This document shows positions 45,298 through 54,083 of a DNA stretch of 64,000 nucleotides, piece by piece. The DNA is from Ardenticatenaceae bacterium. Its GTDB lineage: Bacteria > Chloroflexota > Anaerolineae > Promineifilales > Promineifilaceae. The notes beneath the pieces are model-generated. The model did not search any database. It had not been told where the DNA came from and worked only from the letters and a program-made list of their open reading frames with translations. The DNA lies in the NCBI GenBank assembly GCA_020634495.1, contig JACKBR010000027.1:1-64000 (forward strand), in the 5' to 3' direction. Within the stretch, counting starts at the first letter, position 1. Each line of letters opens with the position of its first letter. Made by a program: the position numbers and the translations under genes.

Positions 45298-47298
45298 TTA
45301 CGGCCGTAAAACTAGCGGGGTAAACGCTTGCCGACCATTCACAATGGTCACCACAGGCTGGCCAGCAGCCTGGTAGCCGCCATCGGCGCTTGCGCCATAG
45401 AGTTCGTTGCGGATGACGGCCGTATTCTCAACTGGCACCGTCGGCGTCACCACCAGACCCACCGAAACCGTTTCCCCCTGAGACAGCGGCAGCAAGTTCC
45501 AGGTGACCACTCCCCCAAATTCAAGACCGCTGTCGGTGGCGCTGAGCAGGCTGGTGCCCGTGGGCAGGGTGTCCGTAATGGTTAAATTGGTGGCGGGCAG
45601 CGAACCCTCATTGCGCACGGTTAGCGTGTAGCTAATTGGCTCGCCAGCTTGCACAACCAATGGGCCAGTCTTGCTGATTTTTAGTTGCGGCGCGAGGATT
45701 TGGGTGGTAACGGCCGTATTCCCCAACACCAGCACCCCGCCCGCAGCCTGTGCGCCATAATCAAAGTTTGTGATTGTTTGCGTAGCGGTGACGGCAAAGT
45801 TCACCGTAACGCTGTCCCCCGCCGCCAAATCGCCAACTGCCCAGGAAACCACCCCATTTTGCAGGCTGCCACCGGGGCTGTTCAAGTAGGCCGCACCCAC
45901 AGGAACCGTATCGGTCACAACCAGATTGGTGGCCGGGCTGCTGCCCGTGTTGGTGACCGTAAGTTGATAATCGATAGCTGCACCTGCGCCACTTTCCGCC
46001 GGGCCTATTTTTTGGATAGAGAGGGTGGTTGGCGCAACCACGCTGTTTTCTACCAAATGATAAATCCGGCCGCCGCTTAACAGTTCAGCCACGTACAACT
46101 CCCCATTGATGTCCTCGCCAAAAGTTGCCGGGAAATCGGTGCGGTCGCCATACGTGTACACATCCCAACTGCTGCCTGCGGGCTGCAAGCTCCAGATAAA
46201 GCCGCTGCAAAAGTCGGCCAGCAAATAATGGCCCACCATCGCCGGGAATTGTTGGCCGCGATAAACAAAGCCGCCGGTTACCGAACAATGGTTGTTAGGC
46301 GCGCCATGTTCATACGTAAAAATGGGAAAGGTGTAGGTCACGCTGGCACAGGACGGGGCGTGATGCAGCCCATCCCCTTCGTAGCAGGGCCAACCATAAT
46401 TTTCGCCACCGGCGCTGCTGGCTGGCTGGAAGTTGATCTCCTCTTGCACATTTTCGCCCACATCGGCAATGTAAAGATCGCCAGTGGTGCGGTCAAAGCT
46501 AAAGCGCCACGGATTACGAAAGCCGAGCGCCCAAATTTCATCACAATCTCCCCCGGCTCCGTCACGGAAGGGGTTGTCGGCGGGGATGGTGTATTGGCTG
46601 CTGCCGCAGTCTGGGGCAAAGGGTGAGCTCTGCGACACATCCAGCCGCAGGATTTTGCCCAGCAGGCTGGTGGTATCCTGCGGGGTTGTCATGGGGGTGT
46701 CGCCATCGGGCAGGCCGCCATCGCCAATGGCCACGTACAGATAGCCATCGGGGCCAAAGGCCAGCGCGCCGCCATTGTGACCATCTTTTGGCTCAACGGC
46801 CGTTAGCAAAATCACCCCACTCCCCGCATCTGCCACGTTGGGATTACCGCTCACCTGGTAGCGAACCAGCACATTGTTGCGGTCACTCACGCGGGTGTAG
46901 TAAATGTAGAAATACCCATTGGTGGCATAGTCTGGATCAAATGCCAGGCCCAGCAAACCATTTTCGCCAAACAAGCTCACCTGGCTGCTGATGTCCAGAA
47001 AAGGGATGCCCAACAGCGTGCCGTCGGCGTTGATGATGCGAATCTGGCCGCCTTGCTGGGTGACAAATAAACGGCCGTCGCCAGCCACGCCAGTATTGGC
47101 AACGGCCGTCGGCAAAGAAAGGCCCTCGCTAAACAGCTCCAGAGAAAGATCAAGCTGCGCATTGGGGGCCGCCGCGACGCCGGGAACGCCCAGGGCTGTA
47201 CCCTGCACCAACAGATACCACAAGGTGATAAAAAGGAAGAATGGCAAAAAGAGATAGAGGATGCGCTGAAAACGGCCGTTTACGTTTGAATGAGACAC
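45298..47298 (-). CDS. Secreted PQQ-dependent sugar dehydrogenase with DUF11 repeats
   Basis: A 666-residue exported protein. After a signal anchor (YLFLPFFLFITLWYLLVQG) comes a six-bladed GSDH/sorbosone-dehydrogenase propeller: TAVANTGVAGDGRLFVTQQG, LLGLAFDPDYATNGYFYIYY, HNGGALAFGPDGYLYVAIGD, LGFRNPWRFSFDRTTGDLYI. Two DUF11 beta-sandwich repeats (IDYQLTVTNTGSSPATNLVV and ISYTLTVRNEGSLPATNLTI) follow, suited to cell-wall display. GTG 47298 with GGGAGG at 47304-47309 is the start; the frame is open 30 codons further. It probably oxidises sugars or aldehydes outside the cell. Confidence 0.88.
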   Translation of the reverse strand: MSHSNVNGRFQRILYLFLPFFLFITLWYLLVQGTALGVPGVAAAPNAQLDLSLELFSEGLSLPTAVANTGVAGDGRLFVTQQGGQIRIINADGTLLGIPFLDISSQVSLFGENGLLGLAFDPDYATNGYFYIYYTRVSDRNNVLVRYQVSGNPNVADAGSGVILLTAVEPKDGHNGGALAFGPDGYLYVAIGDGGLPDGDTPMTTPQDTTSLLGKILRLDVSQSSPFAPDCGSSQYTIPADNPFRDGAGGDCDEIWALGFRNPWRFSFDRTTGDLYIADVGENVQEEINFQPASSAGGENYGWPCYEGDGLHHAPSCASVTYTFPIFTYEHGAPNNHCSVTGGFVYRGQQFPAMVGHYLLADFCSGFIWSLQPAGSSWDVYTYGDRTDFPATFGEDINGELYVAELLSGGRIYHLVENSVVAPTTLSIQKIGPAESGAGAAIDYQLTVTNTGSSPATNLVVTDTVPVGAAYLNSPGGSLQNGVVSWAVGDLAAGDSVTVNFAVTATQTITNFDYGAQAAGGVLVLGNTAVTTQILAPQLKISKTGPLVVQAGEPISYTLTVRNEGSLPATNLTITDTLPTGTSLLSATDSGLEFGGVVTWNLLPLSQGETVSVGLVVTPTVPVENTAVIRNELYGASADGGYQAAGQPVVTIVNGRQAFTPLVLRP

Positions 47299-47501
47299 AC
47301 TTGCCTCCCGTTGTATAAAAAGCTGTTGTTTGCTTGCAAAGAGCGCCACAGTGCAGATGAGTAAAGCCAGGCAAACCCCGCCCGGCAACCTTCTTCAAAC
47401 CAGGAACATCGTAACATTGGGCCAGGTAAACAACCATTAAAGAGGCGATAAAAAATGAGCAGCAAGGCAGGGTTAGCGGAATAAAAAATTGGAACACCTG
47501 C

Positions 47502-47531
47502 TTGACAAACGGCCGTTCCCCATGCTACTAT
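47502..47531 (+). promoter_or_regulatory. Sigma-70-type promoter of the TetR operon
   Basis: TTGACA (47502-47507) and TACTAT (47526-47531) are separated by 18 bases; the spacer contains ACGGCCGT at 47509-47516. The predicted start of transcription falls at the operator. Confidence 0.75.
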
Positions 47532-47537
47532 TCCGCC

Positions 47538-47555
47538 ACCGACCAACCAGTCGGT
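47538..47555. promoter_or_regulatory. TetR-type operator
   Basis: ACCGACCAACCAGTCGGT has six-base inverted arms (ACCGAC/GTCGGT) six bases apart, resembling known TetR-family operators. It lies just after the -10 element and 15 bases before the regulator start, suggesting autorepression. Confidence 0.7.
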
Positions 47556-47570
47556 CTTGGAGCGAGTTGA

Positions 47571-48155
47571 ATGACAGAACATGAAAGCAAAGCACAAATT
47601 TTAGCCACCGCTACGGCCGTTTTTGCCGAAAAAGGGTTTGCCAAAGCCAGCATGAACGACATCGTGCGGGCCAGCGGCCTGAGCAAAGGGGGCGTCTACT
47701 GGCATTTCAAAAGCAAAGATGCGTTGATTACGGCCATTTTTGACCAATTTTTTATTGAGCAACTGGCCCTACTGGATGAAGTCATGCTGGCGGAAGGAAC
47801 GGCCGTAGCTAAATTAAACCAGCTGGCCACCTTCACCGGGGAAGGCGTGGCCAAGCTGGCCAGTCAATTTCCCTCGCCCCTGGAATTTTACGCCCTGGCT
47901 GCCAGAGATGAATCCTTAAAGCAGCATTTGCAAACTCATTTTCAACATTACCGGGAAAAAATCGAGGCGTTGGCGACGCAAGGGATAGCAGATGGCGAGT
48001 TGCAGAACCAAAACAGCGCCGATGTTGCCAACACCATTATGGCTTTGTTTGAAGGGCTGCTGCTGCTGTGGGCAGTCGCTCCAGAAAGCGTTGATTTAAG
48101 TGTGCAGGTAGAAACGGCCGTTCAGCTGCTGCTTCAAGGATTACAAACCAAATGA
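47571..48155 (+). CDS. TetR/AcrR-family transcriptional regulator
   Basis: A 194-residue repressor. The N-terminal helix-turn-helix reads AEKGFAKASMNDIVRASGLS followed by KGGVYWHFKSKDALI, the standard TetR signature at residues 15-50. The ligand-binding C-terminal domain is helical and variable. TTGGAG stands eight bases before ATG. The gene heads a three-gene operon, overlapping the next by four bases (ATGA), and is probably autorepressed through the palindrome at 47538-47555. Confidence 0.92.
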   Translation: MTEHESKAQILATATAVFAEKGFAKASMNDIVRASGLSKGGVYWHFKSKDALITAIFDQFFIEQLALLDEVMLAEGTAVAKLNQLATFTGEGVAKLASQFPSPLEFYALAARDESLKQHLQTHFQHYREKIEALATQGIADGELQNQNSADVANTIMALFEGLLLLWAVAPESVDLSVQVETAVQLLLQGLQTK

Positions 48156-48682
48156 CATCAAAACAACAGCTACAAAAAGAAATTGAAGAAACACAGCAGC
48201 GGTTTCATCAACTGCTCCAGGCCATTCCCGATGATGCGTTTAGCCGACCCAGCAATAATCCAGCCTGGACAATTGGCGAACTGCTCTTCCACATGAGCGT
48301 TGCTCCCCGCTTTATGGTGGCCGACGTAACGATTATTTTGCAACGGCCGTATCTCCTAAAGCTGCTCCCAATGTTGTTCCCCGAACGGCTCTTTCACTGG
48401 CTCAATGCCCGGCTTACCCGTTTCGGCGCACGCCACCTGAACCGCCAATTTTTGGCCAACGCCTACGACACAGCCCACGAACAAATCCTGAAAACATTCA
48501 ACAGCCTGAGCGAAAACGACTTACAAAAAAGCGTCCATTATCCCGATTGGGATCCGCTGTTGGCAGGCAATGTCACCCTGGCCTACCTGTTTGGCTACAT
48601 CAAGCGGCACTTCGAATCACACGCCGCTGACATTGCCCAAACGATTCACCTAGAAAATATGGAACTGGAAGGAAATTCATGA
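48152..48682 (+). CDS. DinB-superfamily protein
   Basis: A 176-residue four-helix protein. The pattern of helices and AWTIGELLFHMSVAPRFMV (conserved H after the W) and GYIKRHFESHAADI near the C terminus fit the DinB/YfiT/DUF1569-like fold, whose metal-binding His residues are here about His48, His148 and His152. Family members act as metal-dependent thiol transferases or stress proteins. ATGA overlaps on both sides link it to the TetR regulator and the DUF385 protein. Confidence 0.75.
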   Translation: MTSKQQLQKEIEETQQRFHQLLQAIPDDAFSRPSNNPAWTIGELLFHMSVAPRFMVADVTIILQRPYLLKLLPMLFPERLFHWLNARLTRFGARHLNRQFLANAYDTAHEQILKTFNSLSENDLQKSVHYPDWDPLLAGNVTLAYLFGYIKRHFESHAADIAQTIHLENMELEGNS

Positions 48683-49164
48683 ACACAAAGCAAAACCGTC
48701 AGCGCGTGACTGGCATAAAGCGCTTTTTCTTTCGCGCCCCGCTTAGTTTATATCGCATCGGGCTTGGAGGATTGCTAGGCAAGCGTTTTTTGTTGCTAAA
48801 CCATACCGGCCGCAAAAGTGGCCAACCCCGCCAAACTGTGCTGGAGGTGGTCAACCACGACAAAGCGACCAACACCTACTACATCGCCTCTGGCTTTGGC
48901 CAAAAGTCGGACTGGTACCTGAATATTTTAGCCCGGCCAGAAGTTAGCATTCAGGTAGGTTGGCGCAAGATGTTGGTAACGGCCGTTTCCCTCACCCCAG
49001 AAGCATCAGGCCAGGCTATGGTCGATTATTCCCGCAGATACCCTACCGCTGCTAAAAATCTAGGCAAATTAATTGGCTACGATGTCACCACAGAGGAAGA
49101 GTATCGCGCTGTGGGGCGTGATTCCATTCCATTTATTGCCCTTAAACCGCGTGCAGAAGGCTAA
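48679..49164 (+). CDS. F420/deazaflavin-dependent nitroreductase-family protein (DUF385)
   Basis: A 161-residue split-beta-barrel oxidoreductase of the Ddn/DUF385 family, which binds F420H2 (or flavin) and reduces quinones or nitro groups. Supporting motifs are LLLNHTGRKSGQPRQTVLEV and SDWYLNILARPEVSIQVG. It is third in the TetR-led operon, which suggests a xenobiotic or redox-stress response. It overlaps the LysR stop by four bases at its 3' end. Confidence 0.85.
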   Translation: MNTKQNRQRVTGIKRFFFRAPLSLYRIGLGGLLGKRFLLLNHTGRKSGQPRQTVLEVVNHDKATNTYYIASGFGQKSDWYLNILARPEVSIQVGWRKMLVTAVSLTPEASGQAMVDYSRRYPTAAKNLGKLIGYDVTTEEEYRAVGRDSIPFIALKPRAEG

Positions 49165-50153
49165 TTGGATCTTGCCGTCGATTTGCCGTTCATCGGCGCA
49201 TTGGCAAAACTAAACCCATCTTCATTTTCTACCGCAGAAGTCATCAATCGCTTAATGACCGGGTTATTGGCATCCGTCACAAATCGCCAAAAAGCCGTTT
49301 GCGCCGTCGTACCCAACCGGTTTGCATCCCGCCCAATAAAAATTTCTTGCTTAATATCCAGGCCGCGCACCTTCACTCGCGCTACCTTCCCATCTACCAG
49401 GCGAGAAATAATCATTTGGGAAACAAAACCAACTCCAATGCCTTCCTGCACAGCCAGGGCAATTGCTTCGGAATTACCAAGTGTAAGAATGGTTTTGAAC
49501 TGTTCTACCGAAATCCCATGCTCACGCAGCTTTTCCTCAGCCACATAGCGTGTTCCCGACCCTTCCTCACGCCAAATAAAGTTGGCGTTTAGCAGTTCAT
49601 ACGGCTCCACATAGCTACGCTCTGCCCAAGGGTGATCCAAAGGCACGATCAGGCTCACCTGATCCGTAATAAAGCGAGAGAACTCCAGATTGTTGTTGAG
49701 TTCCTGTTTGCTGGCCAACGCCAGATGTACGTCGCCATCGCAGAGCATTTGGACGGCTATTTTGCGGGGCGTTACAAAACAGCTGGCCTCAACTTTAGGA
49801 TATTGTTGCATAAAGCTGGCCAGCAAAAATGGCAGCAAATATTTTCCAACTGTGGTGCTGCAACCTACGGTAAGACGGCCGTATACATCCCCCTTCAAAG
49901 ATTCCATCTTGTTGTCAATACTTTGCGAAATGCTAACCATCTCTTGAGCCATTGGCAGCAAAGCTTCTCCAGCATCAGTCAGCCGCAAATGCCGCCCAGA
50001 ACGCACAAACAACTGCATCCCAAAATGCTGCTCTAGCGCCTGAATATGTTGGCTCACACTGGGTTGCGTCATATGAAGTTGCCGCGCAGCGGCCGTAAAA
50101 TTTAATGTTCGGGCAGCCGTTAAAAACACGTTTAATTGATGAGCATCTAACAC
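49161..50153 (-). CDS. LysR-family transcriptional regulator
   Basis: A 330-residue activator/repressor. The N-terminal winged HTH (FTAAARQLHMTQPSVSQHIQALEQHFG, residues about 17-43) is intact, and the co-inducer domain resembles CysB/CbbR (FLLASFMQQYPKVEASCFVT). The gene converges on the DUF385 gene with overlapping stops. The target is unknown: the divergent side across 390 bases is the tetra-rhodanese gene, transcribed towards it, so it is not a simple divergent pair. CysB-like regulators often respond to sulfur compounds, which would fit the neighbourhood, but this is inference. Confidence 0.9.
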   Translation of the reverse strand: MLDAHQLNVFLTAARTLNFTAAARQLHMTQPSVSQHIQALEQHFGMQLFVRSGRHLRLTDAGEALLPMAQEMVSISQSIDNKMESLKGDVYGRLTVGCSTTVGKYLLPFLLASFMQQYPKVEASCFVTPRKIAVQMLCDGDVHLALASKQELNNNLEFSRFITDQVSLIVPLDHPWAERSYVEPYELLNANFIWREEGSGTRYVAEEKLREHGISVEQFKTILTLGNSEAIALAVQEGIGVGFVSQMIISRLVDGKVARVKVRGLDIKQEIFIGRDANRLGTTAQTAFWRFVTDANNPVIKRLMTSAVENEDGFSFANAPMNGKSTARSN

Positions 50154-50542
50154 GCTATTCTCTCAACAGTCACACAATGGTTCGCAAGCGCATCTTGCAA
50201 ACACATCGGCGATAAATATAGAAGGTGAAACTTTCACAACACTAAAGAATCCGTTTCCCCCTTCTACCCAGGCAATTGTCGCAATCGCCTCAAATTCTTC
50301 CTCATAAACCTTTTTAATTTACATAAAGGGAAGGTTTGTCTTTTTTAATAACCAACCTTGGGCCAAGTATGCCCTCTTCAAAATGTTAGCAAAAGTGTCG
50401 AATGTCATAAGCAAATGCTATAAATGACACACCACGTCATAATGGCAATAGAGGCTAAAACTAAAAAAAGCAACACCAGTCTCCTAAAAAGCAAGAGACT
50501 GGTGTTGTTATGTCAATTAAAGCTTGTCCTTACAGGTTTATA
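50154..50542. other. Gene-free gap with terminator
   Basis: About 390 bases upstream of the LysR gene and downstream of the rhodanese gene. Besides the 50462-50507 terminator it contains only the presumed LysR promoter region, where no clear -35/-10 pair could be read. No ACGGCCGT copy. Confidence 0.6.
50462..50507 (-). terminator. Strong intrinsic terminator of the tetra-rhodanese gene
   Basis: CAACACCAGTCTC (50471-50483) and GAGACTGGTGTTG (50495-50507) form a perfect 13-bp stem; on the minus strand a run of seven T follows at 50463-50469. Confidence 0.9.
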
Positions 50543-52369
50543 TTAGGGCGCGGCAAACTCAACAACCGGATAGCCAGCTTCTACCCAACCACCAAAGCCA
50601 CCCTTCAAACTATGAACATCGCTATAGCCATAGGCCCACAAGATGCTCATTGCAATGGTGGAACGATGGCCAGAACCACAGTAAACAACGATGGGTGCAT
50701 CCATATCCGCTGGCCACTGATCCTTCATGGCAACAAACTCTTCCAACGGCACATGAATCCAATTTTCTGCCTCAATCACCCCGTTTGCCTCAAGTTCTTC
50801 CTGGCGACGGACATCAATAACAATCAGGTCCGGATTTTCCAGCAAGGCTAAATTAAAATCATCAGCTGTGATGACGCCATAACCATCTGGCACGTTGTGC
50901 AGCATCTCCTGCATTGCAGCCACAGCAGCCGGATCAGGTTCAGCAATATCCAAGACCATTGGCTCAAGCGGCAAACCTTCTGCCACGGGATAACCAGCTT
51001 CAACCCAGCCACCAAAGCTACCGTCTTTCAGACCGCGTACATCTTCCCACCCCATTGCTTCCAGAGCGGTGAGGGCAATTGTGCAGCGCCAGCCGCTGCC
51101 ACAGTAGCTCACGATAGGCGTATCGAAGCTGGGCAGCCATTCAATATGGTCGGCAACCTCACGCAGGGGAATGTTCACTGCGCCTTCAATGTAGCCATTG
51201 GCCTCAATTTCGGATGCCTCACGCACGTCCAGCACAAAAGGCGGCGGGTCTTCAACCAACAACAGGTTCAGGTCATCCAAACCAATGGTGTTGTATCCTT
51301 CCATGCCAGCCAAGAAAGTGGCAAAAGCCAGGTCCATGTCAAAGGTCGGTTCCGGTACGCCAACCGCCGGATATCCTTCAGCCGCCCAACCACCAAAGCC
51401 GCCTTTCAGGCTGTGAACATCGGTGTAGCCATAGGACCACAAAATGGACATGGCAATTGTTGAACGATGGCCGGAGCCACAGTACGTAACAATGGGCGCA
51501 TCCAAATCTGCGGGCCAATCGGCAGCCAATTCAATAAACTGCTCCAGGGGAACAAACAGGAGATTTGGATGATCGATATACCCTTTTTCTTCAACTTCTT
51601 CAGGGCGGCGCACGTCGATCAAAATCAGGTCTGGGTTTTCCACAAGGGCAACGCTCAGGTTTTCGGCCGTCATTACGCCAAACCCGTCTGGGACATTGTG
51701 CAGCATGTGCTGCATGGCCTCAACCATGGCGGGGTCTGGTTCAGCAGCATCCAAGGCCACCAACTCCGGCACGGTTCCTTCAGCAATGGGATATCCGGCT
51801 TCTACCCAGGCGCTAAAGCTGCCACCGGTTAAACCACGCACGTTTTCCCAGCCCATTGCTTCCAGGGCGGTGAGGGCAATGGTACAGCGCCAGCCGCTGC
51901 CGCAGTAGCTCACAATGGGGGTCTCGAAGCTGGGCAGATATTGCAGATTGTCAGCTACTTCGCGCAATGGAATATTGACGGCTCCTTCAATCCAGCCGTT
52001 TTCTTCAAGTTCGCTGGCTTCGCGCACGTCCAGCAAGAAGGGTGGCTCCTCAACCATCATTTCGCTTAAGGCATCCACGCTCATGGTGTTGTACCCTTCC
52101 ATGCCATTAAGGAAGGTAGTAAACGCACCATCAAGGTCAGCTTCGGCCATGGGTTCTTCCATGACTTCCTCTGCCATTTCTTCTTCTGGTTCCGCGACTG
52201 GTTCTTCGTCTACGGCCGTATCTACCGTTTCTTCCATTACCTCTTCGGTTTCTTCAACGGCCGTTGTGTCCGGTTCAGCTACTGGTTCCTCAGTCGCCGT
52301 ATCTCCGCCACAGGCCACCAAAAGCAAACCTAAAATTAGTAACAACACAAAATACTTGTAAGTCTTCAT
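50543..52369 (-). CDS. Lipoprotein with four rhodanese domains in A-B-A'-B' order
   Basis: A 608-residue exported lipoprotein: signal peptide with lipobox LLVACGG (Cys20), an acidic Glu-rich linker (about 25-80), then four rhodanese domains. Domains 1 and 3 share the active loop YCGSGWRC and SFSAWVEAGYP-like ends; domains 2 and 4 share YCGSGHRS and VHSLKGGFGGW. The two halves align nearly throughout, so the gene arose by duplication of a two-domain unit. All four active-site Cys are kept. It could bind or relay sulfane sulfur outside the membrane; cytochrome genes follow upstream on the same strand. A strong terminator closes it. Confidence 0.9.
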   Translation of the reverse strand: MKTYKYFVLLLILGLLLVACGGDTATEEPVAEPDTTAVEETEEVMEETVDTAVDEEPVAEPEEEMAEEVMEEPMAEADLDGAFTTFLNGMEGYNTMSVDALSEMMVEEPPFLLDVREASELEENGWIEGAVNIPLREVADNLQYLPSFETPIVSYCGSGWRCTIALTALEAMGWENVRGLTGGSFSAWVEAGYPIAEGTVPELVALDAAEPDPAMVEAMQHMLHNVPDGFGVMTAENLSVALVENPDLILIDVRRPEEVEEKGYIDHPNLLFVPLEQFIELAADWPADLDAPIVTYCGSGHRSTIAMSILWSYGYTDVHSLKGGFGGWAAEGYPAVGVPEPTFDMDLAFATFLAGMEGYNTIGLDDLNLLLVEDPPPFVLDVREASEIEANGYIEGAVNIPLREVADHIEWLPSFDTPIVSYCGSGWRCTIALTALEAMGWEDVRGLKDGSFGGWVEAGYPVAEGLPLEPMVLDIAEPDPAAVAAMQEMLHNVPDGYGVITADDFNLALLENPDLIVIDVRRQEELEANGVIEAENWIHVPLEEFVAMKDQWPADMDAPIVVYCGSGHRSTIAMSILWAYGYSDVHSLKGGFGGWVEAGYPVVEFAAP

Positions 52370-52434
52370 TTCTTACTCCTCACAGAATATTTGGCAGGCA
52401 GCAGCAAAGCTCCCTACCCAAAGATTTAAACCAA

Positions 52435-52517
52435 ATACCCCTCCGAAGATGAGCCACAGAGAGTATTGAAATCAAGGTCGATTCTCTCTCCTCTGTGGCC
52501 ATTTCGGACAGATTCTA
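52435..52517 (-). repeat. Dispersed intergenic palindrome, CCACAGAGG family, diverged copy 4
   Basis: ATACCCCTCCGAAGATGAGC through CTCTCCTCTGTGGCCATTTC and GGACAGATTCTAA. The ends and the CCACAGAG/CTCTGTGG arms match copies 1-3, but the middle differs and is shorter. It overlaps the stop of the multihaem gene. Confidence 0.75.
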
Positions 52518-53747
52518 AGGTGACTCCTCGGTTGGAGTAATCACCGTGGTTGTTGTAATAGTTGTGGATACTGAAATCGTTGTAGTCGCCGTAATTTCCG
52601 AAATTGGCGGCGGAATCGTATCCACAATCACCGGCAAATTCGCTTCCACTTCTTCTGGATATACTTTGTCAACAGTCAGGAACAGATCCGCGTTGCCGTG
52701 ACAGGCATCACAAGACTCCGTTTGCGGCGTGTTGCGCTGAATATTGTGCGGCGTGGTGTAGACCCAGGTGGGCAGCGCGTTAAAGTTCGCCAGCAAATCC
52801 TCACCGTAATAAGCAAAACTATCCCCGGCCACCGGCACATGCCGCAGCGTCACATATTCATACGGCCGATCGTAGCTTTCCAACGGATTCTTCCCGATGA
52901 TAAACGTGAAATAAGAGCCATCCGTAGCATAAAACGGATTACCGGTCGCCTCACTGATTTGCACATGGCAGCCATCACAGCTGGTATATGAAACCGAATG
53001 GCAAACCTGGCAAGAAAGGTCGCCCCCATGCTCCTGGTGCATCTCAATACCATCGTCCTGCATAGCGGCCGTTACGTGGCATGTCTCACAGCGCGGGCTT
53101 TGCACACCGTCATACCGGTGGTCAGCGGGCGCTTCAAGCTCTGCTAACTGTGCTTCTGGCCCTGTATGGCAAGATTGACAATCATCAGGCGCACCGTGCA
53201 TCTGGTGCCCAGAATGGCAATCAACACAAGACATACGTCCCTGGCTAAAATGCACATCGGGCCGCAAATCTTCATGCTTGCCCAAATATTCATTGCCCAC
53301 CCGGCTGCCGTGGCAGGCGGTGCAGTTGCGCGTCATGGAGGGCGTTTCGTTAAACAAATGGCCCTCAATAAGACCGCCACCCACCAAATTGGGCTGACTT
53401 ACATGACACTCCCCACAGGTGGCATGACAACTGCTGCAATGGTTGCTAAACATGCCTTCAATTACTTCATGGTCTTCTGGCAAAGTGCGGGCATCCAGCA
53501 CCGTCCAGTAGCCCGCCAAATTACTGTGCAGGTTATTGTCATGGGTAGCCACCACATCAGGATGACACTCACCACAAGATTCCACCGGGTTTTCACTTGG
53601 ATTGTTAATAAGGCCCACGTGGGCATCAAACTTGTCGGGCGTGTTTTGCCCGGCATGGCAATCAATGCAGGCCACCTGGCCATGTACTTCTTCGGGGAAC
53701 AGCTCCCCGTCTACCAAAACCTTCTCCCATGGCTCCAACGGAGCCAC
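52515..53747 (-). CDS. Multihaem cytochrome c, C-terminal part (11 haem sites), cut off by TGA
   Basis: Open from GTG 53747 for 410 residues with eleven CXXCH sites (CIDCH, CGECH, CSSCH, CGECH, CTACH, CVDCH, CQSCH, CETCH, CQVCH, CDGCH, CDACH) and a Thr-rich C terminus. It has no signal peptide, though c-type haem attachment needs export. Reading on in the same frame across one TGA (53757-53759) reaches the small lipoprotein gene, which supplies a signal peptide and a twelfth haem site. A GAGGGGGA before GTG could allow separate starts. Together the parts look like one 12-haem electron-transfer lipoprotein. Confidence 0.85.
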   Translation of the reverse strand: MAPLEPWEKVLVDGELFPEEVHGQVACIDCHAGQNTPDKFDAHVGLINNPSENPVESCGECHPDVVATHDNNLHSNLAGYWTVLDARTLPEDHEVIEGMFSNHCSSCHATCGECHVSQPNLVGGGLIEGHLFNETPSMTRNCTACHGSRVGNEYLGKHEDLRPDVHFSQGRMSCVDCHSGHQMHGAPDDCQSCHTGPEAQLAELEAPADHRYDGVQSPRCETCHVTAAMQDDGIEMHQEHGGDLSCQVCHSVSYTSCDGCHVQISEATGNPFYATDGSYFTFIIGKNPLESYDRPYEYVTLRHVPVAGDSFAYYGEDLLANFNALPTWVYTTPHNIQRNTPQTESCDACHGNADLFLTVDKVYPEEVEANLPVIVDTIPPPISEITATTTISVSTTITTTTVITPTEESP

Positions 53748-53756
53748 TTCTCCCCC

Positions 53757-54083
53757 TCAACCTTCCCCTTCGTTTTCGGTAATCACCTCTTCTTCGGGAT
53801 CGGCTGTTTGGATGAGCAGGTCTTTGTTGGTGTGGCAATCCAGGCAATTGTCAACAGGAACGGCCGTTTCCACCAGGGCTACCTGTGGCTCTTCAGTGGG
53901 AGAAACAGTCGCGGCTGCTTCTACCAGTTCCGGCTCTACATTGGCAACCTCAACGGCCGTATCCGATTCGGCCGTCTGGCAACCAACCACCAGCAATGTT
54001 CCGCATAACAAAAGCAGGCACACCACCACATTTACTGTTTTGTATGGATATTTTGCCTGTACCAAAATCATCTCCTTGCACAT
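53757..54083 (-). CDS. Lipoprotein with one haem site, N-terminal part of the 12-haem cytochrome
   Basis: About 100 residues: hydrophobic signal (VNVVVCLLLLCGTLLVVGC, lipobox LVVGC), an acidic/Val-Ala linker, and one CLDCH haem site near residue 80, then an acidic end. The TGA at 53757-53759 is in frame with the 11-haem reading frame that follows. Several starts are possible; AAGGAG six bases before TTG 54065 is the best fit. Alone it would be an odd single-haem lipoprotein; it is better seen as the 5' end of the large cytochrome. Confidence 0.8.
   Translation of the reverse strand: MCKEMILVQAKYPYKTVNVVVCLLLLCGTLLVVGCQTAESDTAVEVANVEPELVEAAATVSPTEEPQVALVETAVPVDNCLDCHTNKDLLIQTADPEEEVITENEGEG

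Noticed and set aside
53757..53759. TGA read as selenocysteine in the cytochrome
   Set aside because: No SECIS-like hairpin was evident just after it, and the surrounding residues (acidic/Gly linker) do not suggest a catalytic Sec.
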